DNA from: Phaeovibrio sulfidiphilus
GTDB taxonomy: Bacteria > Pseudomonadota > Alphaproteobacteria > Rhodospirillales > Rhodospirillaceae
NCBI RefSeq assembly: GCF_014861485.1
Contig: NZ_JACZHT010000001.1
Coordinates: forward strand, 62,001-126,000
DNA: 64,000 nt
Direction: 5' to 3'
Part shown: positions 57,750 through 64,000 of the stretch, piece by piece
How positions within the stretch are numbered: position 1 is the first letter of the stretch
Layout: each line of letters opens with the position of its first letter
The notes under the pieces: model-generated
The model's input: the letters and a program-made list of their open reading frames with translations, nothing else
Told to the model about the DNA's origin: nothing
Databases searched by the model: none
Translations under genes and position numbers: made by a program

Positions 57750-58916
57750 ATGATCCCTATTTTCATTCTTGTCTCGACGGGCGTCTTTCTTGCAATCCAT
57801 GCGTACATTCTCGCCAGCCTGACGCGCCTGTTCGGTCGCGGGCGCTGGCAGATCGTCGCGGTCTGCTTTTTCCTGCTGATGATCAGCATCTGGGTGTTCC
57901 GGCACGACTGGCAGCAGACCAGCGCCCCGGACTGGCTTGTCCTGGCTGCGTTCGTCTGGTTCGGCGTGGCCATCATCACCGCGGGCTGTTTCTTTGTCGC
58001 CGACGTGCTTGGGCTTCTCTGGGCGGGGTGTGTGCGGCTGGGGCTGACCTCGGTGAGGCCGAGGAACCTGGCGCTTCACGCCCTTGCGCTTGTGGCGGGG
58101 CTTGCCCTCTCGGTCCAGGCCCTGTTCGAGGCCCAGAACGTGCAGCCCCGGTATGTGACCATCGAGGCCCCGAACCTCGCCCCCGCAGACCGGCCCTTCC
58201 GGCTTGTGGTGGCCTCGGACGTCCATCTCAGCCGGATTCTGGGAGCCGGCTTTCTGGAGAAGATCCTGGCCATCACCGACAAGGCGAGGGGCGACGTGTT
58301 CCTGTCGCTGGGCGACCTGGTGGACACGGACATGACCAGCCGCCACACCGAGGCCTGGATGCTGTCGGACCTGTGGACCCCCTACGGAAGCTACGGGGTG
58401 CCCGGGAACCATGAGTATTACGTGGATTTCCAGAATGCGCTCGATTTTCACAACCGGGCCAATATCCAGCTGGTGTACGGCCAGCTCAAGCGGGTCGGGC
58501 CGATCTGGCTTGCGGGGCTGGACGACCCGGCCGGAGGGCACTGGACCAAGAAGGCCCAGACCCTGGCGGCCGAGATCCAGCAGCTCCGGGCCGAGGATCC
58601 GAAGGCCTTCGTGGTCCTTCTGTCCCACCGGCCCCGGGTGCCGGACCCCCTGTTCGGCCTCAGCGACCTGCAGCTTTCCGGCCACACCCACGGGGGGCAG
58701 ATCTGGCCGGCACGCTACCTGGCGCTCATGGCCAACGGCCACGTCCCCAACGGCCTGACGGAGGTGGACAGCCCGGATGACGGGAGCCGGCACCATGTCT
58801 ATGTGTCGCAGGGGACGGGAACCTGGGGGCCGCCCATGCGGTTCCTGGCGCCGCCCGAGGTCACGGTCATCGACATCGTCCCCCCGCGGAGAACCCGCAA
58901 GGCCGACACGGACTGA
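57750..58916 (+). CDS. membrane-anchored metallophosphoesterase
   Basis: A 388-residue protein: four hydrophobic segments in the first 130 residues (about 2-24, 36-50, 61-92, 106-125), then a calcineurin-like phosphoesterase domain with DVHLSR, LGDLVD, GNHEYY, LSHRPR and SGHTHGGQIW, the complete set of metal ligands. Its layout matches YkuE/YaeI-type phosphoesterases thought to act on lipids or lipid-linked substrates at the membrane. ATG follows AAGGAAAG. Substrate unknown. Confidence 0.92.
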   Translation: MIPIFILVSTGVFLAIHAYILASLTRLFGRGRWQIVAVCFFLLMISIWVFRHDWQQTSAPDWLVLAAFVWFGVAIITAGCFFVADVLGLLWAGCVRLGLTSVRPRNLALHALALVAGLALSVQALFEAQNVQPRYVTIEAPNLAPADRPFRLVVASDVHLSRILGAGFLEKILAITDKARGDVFLSLGDLVDTDMTSRHTEAWMLSDLWTPYGSYGVPGNHEYYVDFQNALDFHNRANIQLVYGQLKRVGPIWLAGLDDPAGGHWTKKAQTLAAEIQQLRAEDPKAFVVLLSHRPRVPDPLFGLSDLQLSGHTHGGQIWPARYLALMANGHVPNGLTEVDSPDDGSRHHVYVSQGTGTWGPPMRFLAPPEVTVIDIVPPRRTRKADTD

Positions 58917-59085
58917 GCCCCGGGTAACCCCGGGGACGGCAAGAGAACGGGGGCCGTGGGCCGGGACGAGAACGGGGGCTCCGAACGGAGTCGGGCGGCG
59001 TCGGACGGCGGTGCGTTGCCGCCGCCCCTCCCAAAAACCCTCACGGGAGGGAACCCGGCCCGAAGGCGGCCGGGGCCTGTGGGCC

Positions 59086-60147
59086 TCAGCCTGCGGAGAA
59101 CCCCTCGAAGAAGGCGGCGACGCGGGCCGGATCCAGGGCCTCCAGCGTCGGGGGCGACCAGCGCGGCGTGCGATCCTTGTCGATCAGCAGGGCCCGCACC
59201 CCCTCTACCATCTCGCCACCCTCCAGCCACTGGCGCGCCAGGTACTCCTCCAGCGCAAAGCAGTCCGCGAGAGGCATCTCACGCCCGCGGGTCCAGAGCT
59301 CGTGGGTCACCACCAGGGCCAGCGGCGAGCAGGCCTCCAGGCGCTCGAGGCACTCCCCGGCCCAGTCCGCCAGCGGCCCCGAGGTCACGTCCCGCAGGGA
59401 GTCGCGGATCGCCAGGACCGAGCCCTTCGAGAAGTGGGCCTCGATGGCGGGGGAAAGCTGTTCCAGCGGCGCAGGCTCGGAGGATTCGGGAACGCGGAAG
59501 CCCTCCAGCAGGCGCACCAGGTCTGCCCGGGCATTTCCGGTCCACTCGAGGGTGTCCAGCGCCTCCAGCAGGGCGGGCAGGTCGTCCGACGCCACCTGAT
59601 AGTTGGCGAATCCGCAGTACAGCGCGTCCCGCGGCCCGACCTCGGTGCCCGTCAGGCCCAGATAGAGGCCGGTATGCCCCGGCAGGCGGGACAGGAAGTG
59701 GGTCGCGCCCACGTCGGGAAAGAAACCGATCCGGGTCTCGGGCATGGCCATGCGGGTGCGTTCGGTGACCACCCGGAAGGTGGTGCCGCGGGCAAGCCCC
59801 AGGCCTCCGCCCATGGTGATCGAATCCAGAAGGGAGACGACCGGCTTGGGTGTCGAGTAAAACTCGTGATCAAGAGTGTATTCCTGCCCGAAATAGTCCA
59901 CGCAGTCTTCCACACCCTCGCGCCAGTCAAGAACAAGGGCGCGCACATCTCCGCCGGCACAGAACGCCCGGGGAGAGCTGGAGCGCAGGACAACCGCCCG
60001 GACCGAGGCATCCGCCATGGCGTTGCTCAGATTTCGGGCGATATCCGATATCATCCGCGCGTTCAGCGCATTCAGCGCTGCGGGGCGGTTCAGGACAAAG
60101 TGGGCAAGGCCGTTGGCCGACTCGAACAGAACAGGATTTTCCGACAT
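59086..60147 (-). CDS. 3-hydroxyisobutyryl-CoA hydrolase
   Basis: A 353-residue enoyl-CoA hydratase-superfamily enzyme of valine breakdown. The oxyanion-hole FCAGGDVRAL and MGGGLGLARG motifs and the acidic PETRIGFFPDVGATHFLSRL are the HIBCH type rather than hydratase type, as is the extended C-terminal helix pair. No other valine-degradation gene is nearby. The leader is long, and a terminator-like hairpin lies 230 bases upstream of the start. Confidence 0.92.
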   Translation of the reverse strand: MSENPVLFESANGLAHFVLNRPAALNALNARMISDIARNLSNAMADASVRAVVLRSSSPRAFCAGGDVRALVLDWREGVEDCVDYFGQEYTLDHEFYSTPKPVVSLLDSITMGGGLGLARGTTFRVVTERTRMAMPETRIGFFPDVGATHFLSRLPGHTGLYLGLTGTEVGPRDALYCGFANYQVASDDLPALLEALDTLEWTGNARADLVRLLEGFRVPESSEPAPLEQLSPAIEAHFSKGSVLAIRDSLRDVTSGPLADWAGECLERLEACSPLALVVTHELWTRGREMPLADCFALEEYLARQWLEGGEMVEGVRALLIDKDRTPRWSPPTLEALDPARVAAFFEGFSAG

Positions 60148-60371
60148 GGCAGGACTCTGGCTGGAGCCCGCCGGCCCGGCTGGCAGCTCCGGCGGGACGA
60201 AACGGAAGGAACGGAACCGCAGGCGCGGCCATCCCGAACCGCGGGAAAGCCGGTCACACTCCGAACCGGGAAAGGCTAAACCGTATCAAGAGGAGGGCTC
60301 ACGGGCAACCCGCGCCCCGGCGCGGTGGCAGAGAGCCCCCCGGGGATCAGGCCCCCGGGGACAGTCTCCGC

Positions 60372-60410
60372 AAAAATGAGGGGAAGCGCAGCCCCACACG
60401 CGCTTCCCCT
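60372..60410 (-). terminator. terminator at the end of the structured RNA
   Basis: AGGGGAAGCGC, 10-base loop, GCGCTTCCCCT, then CATTTTTG on the minus strand. Confidence 0.8.
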
Positions 60411-60722
60411 ATCTTGCCCCGACAACAGGAACCACCCGGATGTTGGTTTGCCGAAACAAACGGACGTCGTCAGGGACGAGGGCTCTGGGCCCTTGTCCAG
60501 TCGCTCCCGGGTCCGTGCCCTGACCGGAGGAGCGGCGACAGTCCGGTTCCGACAAAATCCGTTCCTCCCTGCCCCCTTATCCGGTTCTGTCGCCGGTTGA
60601 TGTTTATGGGGTACTGAACGGCAAGCGGTTCCTGTAGCCATCTTCAGCGTGTCGCCGAAGACATCCTGACGATAGCCAAACAAAAACACCCTTGCAAGGC
60701 ATTTATCCATAAATGTTTTTCA
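60372..60722 (-). ncRNA. candidate structured RNA of about 350 nt
   Basis: Six hairpins tile the minus strand in order: 60660-60642 (CTTCGGCG/CGCTGAAG); 60594-60534 (GGCGACAG/CTGTCGCC plus inner CCGG/CCGG); 60524-60469 (GTCAGGG-ACG/CGTCCCTGAC with one bulge); 60461-60446 (GTTTG/CAAAC); 60445-60423 (CAACA/TGTTG); 60410-60379, an 11-bp perfect stem followed by CATTTTTG. A TATAAT box sits just upstream (60734-60729). It does not carry RNase P, tmRNA or SRP RNA signatures. It could be a free RNA or a long attenuated leader of the hydrolase gene. Confidence 0.5.
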
Positions 60723-60733
60723 TAATGCATTAT
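60690..60733. promoter_or_regulatory. cluster of three palindromes at a divergent promoter
   Basis: CCTTGCAAGG (60690-60699), CATTTATCCATAAATG (60700-60715, arms perfect around CC) and ATAATGCATTAT (60722-60733) stand almost back to back, covering the predicted start site of the structured RNA. Strong operator-like geometry in an otherwise G+C-rich genome. Confidence 0.55.
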
Positions 60734-60749
60734 AAACGCAGACTATAAT
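60729..60749. promoter_or_regulatory. opposed TATAAT boxes
   Basis: TATAAT occurs on the minus strand (60734-60729) and on the plus strand (60744-60749), nine bases apart. No clear TTGACA-like -35 was found for either, so both may need an activator. Confidence 0.4.
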
Positions 60750-61069
60750 GACGGTTTTACTGGACCTGCGGAAAAACTTAAGAACAGATATGCAAATAAA
60801 TATAATGCAACGAGAGATTGGTTTTAATTCTTTAATGCTTCCATTTCGTGTCCACAGGGTCCGGCAGCCATGGCAACTGATGCCCCGGCGCCCCCGCCCG
60901 GGGACAAACAGCGCCGGGCCGCGGGTTTGGGTGGCACCCTCCACAAAAAAGCCGTTAGCACCCTCTTTAAAGTTCCGCTATCCTCAACGACAGCGCCTTG
61001 GGGAGCCGTCCCCCGGGATCTTTTTTTCAAGGGGGCCGTTTCACCCGTCCAGAACAGGGGCCTGAAAAA

Positions 61070-61489
61070 ATGAACACCGAAAGCACTCTTCCTGCAAACG
61101 GCTTCAAGGGCATGACCAACGAACGCTGCCCCTACCTGCCCTGTCACCCGGGCGTGCGGCGCGAGTTCAACTGCCTGTTCTGCTACTGCCCCCTGTACGC
61201 CTACCAGTGCATCGGTCCATACAAAATATTTATAGACAAGCATGGCACGGCCCGGAAGGACTGCAGCGCCTGCACCCTCCCCCACGACGGTTACGAGGGC
61301 TCGTGGAAGTTCATCCAGCACGGCATGCAGAAGCTGGTCCTGTGGGACGGAAAGCCGTCCCGGGCGGAACAGCGCAAGGCCGCCGCCCGCGAGGGACTCC
61401 CGGAAAATGACACCGCCTCCGGCAGCCCCGAGAGTGACGCCGCCTCCGGCAGCACGGGAGACACGCCCCCGAAGCCCCTCCTGTCCTGA
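61070..61489 (+). CDS. cysteine-rich small-domain protein (PF04071 type)
   Basis: A 139-residue protein with a dense Cys/His core at residues 19-72: CPYLPCHPGVRR, FNCLFCYCPLYAYQC, then KDCSACTLPHDGYEG. This is the cysteine-rich small domain I know as PF04071, often found beside cobalamin genes in bacteria and archaea; it probably binds zinc or a cluster. The C-terminal 45 residues are Ser/Gly/Asp-rich with the repeated DTASGSPESDAASGS motif. ATG at 61070 after AGGGG. cobE-cobM are 46 kb away, so the B12 link is inference. Confidence 0.82.
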   Translation: MNTESTLPANGFKGMTNERCPYLPCHPGVRREFNCLFCYCPLYAYQCIGPYKIFIDKHGTARKDCSACTLPHDGYEGSWKFIQHGMQKLVLWDGKPSRAEQRKAAAREGLPENDTASGSPESDAASGSTGDTPPKPLLS

Positions 61490-61635
61490 GACCCGGCCCG
61501 CCCGGGTCCACCGTCCGGCTCCCCGGCGCGCGACCCGACCCGAGCGCGTGTCCGCCCTCCGGCCTGCGCCCGCCACACCGCCTGCACACTGCCGCCCCAC
61601 ACGCCCCATCCGTTACCTGACCGGAGCAGCCCCCC

Positions 61636-63252
61636 TTGATTACGGATAAACCGATGTCCCCGCGCAAGCGCCCTCCGGCCCCTCCGCTGCCCCTGTACCG
61701 GACCCTCCCGGTGCGCCTTCTGGCCCTTGCGGTGTCCCTGGTCCTTATTGTTGTGGCCCTGGTCCAGCTGCTGACGCCCCTCCTCCACATCCAGATCGAG
61801 CGGGACCGGGCGGGCACCACACCGGTCACGGTTTTCCGGCCGGCCACGAATCCGGGACCGCCGGTGGTGGTCTCCCACGGCTTTGCGGGCTCCCGGTCCC
61901 TGATGCAGACCTATGCCCTGGCGCTTGCGCGGGACGGCTACACGGTTGTCACCTACGACTCCCTCGGTCACGGCAGCAATCCCGAGCCCCTGGCCGGAGA
62001 CCTGGACAAGCCCGAGGGCGCGACGGCCCACCTTCTGGCCCAACTGGACCAGGTGGTGGACTATGCCCGCGCCCTGGTGCCCGGCGAGCAGAGGGTGGCC
62101 CTTCTCGGCCACTCCATGGCCACGGACATCCTGGTCCGCCACACGGTGGAGCACCCGGACACCAGCGCCACCATTGCCCTGTCCCTCTACTCTCCCGAGA
62201 TCACGGCGCAGATCCCGCACAACCTCCTTGTTCTGGTCGGAGCCCTGGAGCAGGGCACCTTGAAAGGCGAGGCCATGAAGGCGGTCGGCATGGTGGCCGG
62301 CCTGCCCCGCCCCGAGCCGGGCGTGACCTACGGCCAGCGGGAGGACAACACCCTGCGGCGCTGGGACACGGTCCCGGGGGTGGAGCACGTGGGCATCCTG
62401 TTCTCGACCCGCGGCGCCCGCGAGGCCGCCGACTGGCTGGACTTCGTGCTGGAGCGCCCCGGAACACCCGGCGCCGCCGTCGCCGTCCTGCCCTGGGTCG
62501 CCCTCCTGCTTGCGGGAACCGGGCTCCTGGGCTGGTTCCTGTTCCAGTTCCTGCCCCGGGCGACGCCGCGCAAGAGCCCGCCGTCCCTGAAATGGGGGCC
62601 CTTCCTGCTGCTGGCCCTGGTCCCGGCGGTCCTGACCCCGCCGGTCGCACGGATGCTGCCCACGGATTTCCTGCCCACCCTGGTGGGCGACTATCTGATG
62701 GTGCACTGCGCCCTTTACGGCCTGTTCACAGCCCTGGGCCTGGCCCTGTGGCGCCGGCTGGGACGCGGGGCCCCGGTGGCGCCGCGAAGCTGGCCCGTCG
62801 CCGCCCCCCGAACGCTGATGGTCCTGGCCCTCTCGACCCTTCTGGTGACGGCCTACACCTTCCTGGGATTCATCTTCCCCACCAACGATTTCATCACGGT
62901 GGTGATCCCCGGCGCGTCCCGGCTGCCCGTGGCCGCCTTTGCCGTCCTTGCGGTGCTGCCCTTCATCCTGGCGGACGAGACCCTTGTGCGCGCCCCCTCG
63001 GGAACCCTTGGTGCGGCGGCGGTCACCCGCCTGTTGTTCCTGCTGTCCCTCGGGGCCGCCATTGCCCTGGACTTCCAGTCCCTGTTCTTCCTGATCGTCC
63101 TTCTGCCGCTGCTGGCGGTCTTTCTCCTTATCTATATGCTGATCTCCTGGTGGGCCTGGCGGCAGACGGGACACGTGCTCCCCGGAGCCATTGCCGAGGC
63201 CCTGGGCCTGTCCTTCCTGATCGCGGCGGCCTTCCCCATCGTCTCGGGGTAG
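61636..63252 (+). CDS. alpha/beta hydrolase fused to a multi-helix membrane domain
   Basis: A 538-residue protein. One N-terminal helix (about 25-47), then an alpha/beta-hydrolase domain (VVVSHGFAGSRSLMQTYALA, oxyanion loop; LGHSMATD, nucleophile Ser in GHSMA; a likely His near GVEHVGILFS), then eight or so membrane helices from residue 280 to the end. The hydrolase faces the periplasm if the first helix is N-in. Start is TTG at 61636 (GGAG nine bases upstream) or ATG at 61654. Function unknown; lipid or acyl-ester hydrolysis is a guess. Confidence 0.8.
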   Translation: MITDKPMSPRKRPPAPPLPLYRTLPVRLLALAVSLVLIVVALVQLLTPLLHIQIERDRAGTTPVTVFRPATNPGPPVVVSHGFAGSRSLMQTYALALARDGYTVVTYDSLGHGSNPEPLAGDLDKPEGATAHLLAQLDQVVDYARALVPGEQRVALLGHSMATDILVRHTVEHPDTSATIALSLYSPEITAQIPHNLLVLVGALEQGTLKGEAMKAVGMVAGLPRPEPGVTYGQREDNTLRRWDTVPGVEHVGILFSTRGAREAADWLDFVLERPGTPGAAVAVLPWVALLLAGTGLLGWFLFQFLPRATPRKSPPSLKWGPFLLLALVPAVLTPPVARMLPTDFLPTLVGDYLMVHCALYGLFTALGLALWRRLGRGAPVAPRSWPVAAPRTLMVLALSTLLVTAYTFLGFIFPTNDFITVVIPGASRLPVAAFAVLAVLPFILADETLVRAPSGTLGAAAVTRLLFLLSLGAAIALDFQSLFFLIVLLPLLAVFLLIYMLISWWAWRQTGHVLPGAIAEALGLSFLIAAAFPIVSG

Positions 63253-63659
63253 AGCAGGCCCGGCCCGCGCCGGGGAGACGTCGGGGGACCGGCCCGGAGG
63301 CAACCCCACCCGGGTCGAGCCGGGGGCCAGGACCGTGCGGGCCCGGGACTCGCCCGGAAGCGGCCAGGCCACAGCGGGGCACAGAGACCTTGAGCGCCCG
63401 AGGAACCCGGGGGCCCGAATCGGGTCCGGACCTGGTATCGGAGATCGCGCGGCGGAGTTTGGGGACAGCCGGAGACAGCCGTGAAGAACCGGGAGCACAC
63501 AGCACCGCATTTTCGCACACAGCATTCCGGTGGGGTGAACCGCCTCACGGTTCGGCGCAGGACATCAGGCCGCCGTCCACGGCATCGCGCTTACGTGAAC
63601 GGCACCGCGGTTCCGGTGGAGGCCGGGCTCGGGGTCGTGGCAGGGAGAACCGGAGGCGC
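63253..63659. other. spacer before the ABC-F gene end
   Basis: No gene and no convincing terminator recognised in 0.4 kb of G+C-rich DNA. Confidence 0.5.
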
Positions 63660-64000
63660 TCAGGCCCCGTCCGACTCCGACCCGGCTGCGGCCTCCTCCA
63701 GCGCCTCGCTGGCCTGAACCCAGGCATCCTCGGCGGCGGCCAGGGACCGGGCCACCTCGCCCAGAGCCTTCTGCAGCTCCTGGGCCCGATCCGACGGCCC
63801 CTCGTACAGGGCCGGATCCGCGAGAGCCGCCTCGAGGGCCGCCTTCTCGCGCTCGAACCCGGCCACACGCTTCTCGGCCTCCTCGACCTTCTTGCGAAGG
63901 GGCGCAAGGCGGGTGCGCTCCTCGGCCGCGGCCCGGCGCCGGGCCCGCGCATCCCCCGAATTGCCACCCGAAACGCCCCCGGAGGCCCGCGCCTCCGCCC
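63660..64000 (-). CDS. ABC-F family ATPase, C-terminal part
   Basis: The last 113 codons of a gene entering from the right edge. The visible part is a charged coiled coil: RLAPLRKKVEEAEKRVAGFE, then LEAALADPALYEGPSDRAQE, the typical C-terminal domain of Uup/Ets-type ABC-F proteins acting on ribosomes or DNA. The nucleotide-binding domains are outside the window. The tail is Ala/Glu/Ser-rich. Confidence 0.8.
   Translation of the reverse strand, partial: AEARASGGVSGGNSGDARARRRAAAEERTRLAPLRKKVEEAEKRVAGFEREKAALEAALADPALYEGPSDRAQELQKALGEVARSLAAAEDAWVQASEALEEAAAGSESDGA

Larger units (their letters stand above)
60148..61069. other. spacer holding a structured RNA candidate and divergent promoters
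   Basis: No protein gene is convincing. The left two thirds (60372-60722) hold a series of hairpins ending in a minus-strand terminator. 60690-60733 is a cluster of three palindromes. 60690-60850 is strikingly A/T-rich, with opposed TATAAT boxes. The remainder (60860-61069) is the leader of the cysteine-rich protein gene with a GGGTGGCACCC palindrome near 60929. Confidence 0.7.

Noticed and set aside
60372-60722. RNase P RNA, tmRNA or SRP RNA
   Set aside because: GACAGAACCGG recalls the 3' end of RNase P RNA, but the GAGGAAAGTCCGGGC and other core blocks are missing; no tRNA-like domain or tag frame, and no SRP GGAAG tetraloop region.
60748-61065. 105-residue frame upstream of the cysteine-rich protein
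   Set aside because: No ribosome-binding site, composition changes abruptly from A/T-rich to G+C-rich, no family resemblance; it spans the promoter region.

Overview
The window is a G+C-rich alphaproteobacterial chromosome segment. Gene content and order point to the Rhodospirillales, plausibly a purple non-sulfur bacterium capable of anaerobic growth. Supporting signs are the pal-cpoB-tilS-ftsH block, the rpmH-rnpA-yidD-yidC-yihA block, hrcA-grpE, the MoxR/DUF58/BatA/DUF4159 operon, an O2-independent ubiquinone operon (ubiT-ubiU-ubiV) and cobalamin genes. This placement is inference; there is no rRNA gene to settle it. No transposase, integrase, phage module or CRISPR array was seen. Called genes cover only about three quarters of the window (hand sum), and the intergenic space is unusually long, G+C-rich and full of tandem duplications.

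Layout. 1-3.0 kb: the 5' end of a DUF2157 membrane protein, a 1.2-kb spacer, then a WbaP-type undecaprenyl-phosphate sugar transferase. 3.4-11.4 kb: a DUF1285 protein facing a tightly overlapped operon of MoxR ATPase, DUF58 protein, BatA-like protein, DUF4159 protein and a large membrane protein. 11.5-15.5 kb: peroxiredoxin, murA, cobE-cobM and a GyrI-like protein. 15.6-18.3 kb: ubiTUV on the minus strand. 19-28 kb: a possible small RNA, a PqiC-like lipoprotein, pal, cpoB, tilS, ftsH, folP and glmM.

28-42 kb: a GFA-family protein, an orphan gene, a repeat-rich spacer with a 13-copy pentanucleotide run, a ferric-reductase-like flavocytochrome, and the rpmH-rnpA-yidD-yidC-yihA cluster for protein synthesis and membrane insertion. 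Then a divergent MFS pump and MmyB-type regulator, a Pmp3-like peptide, tRNA-Arg(ACG), a coiled-coil lipoprotein and an SDR enzyme. 42-49 kb, all minus strand: holC, grpE, hrcA, a class III aminotransferase with a succinate-semialdehyde dehydrogenase (probable amine or GABA catabolism), and a Sel1-repeat protein.

49.5-64 kb: ftsB, pfkA flanked by two small DUF465 (YdcH) proteins, dapA-smpB, an unannotated 32-residue membrane peptide divergent from dusA across a near-perfect palindrome, a metallophosphoesterase, and a 3-hydroxyisobutyryl-CoA hydrolase. A strongly structured non-coding stretch with its own promoter-like and terminator-like signals follows (60.37-60.73 kb). Next come a PF04071-type cysteine-rich protein, an alpha/beta hydrolase fused to a polytopic membrane domain, and the 3' end of an ABC-F ATPase. 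The most novel-looking items are the 350-nt structured RNA candidate with its palindrome cluster, the 32-residue peptide and its operator-like site, and the families of roughly 95-bp intergenic tandem duplications.
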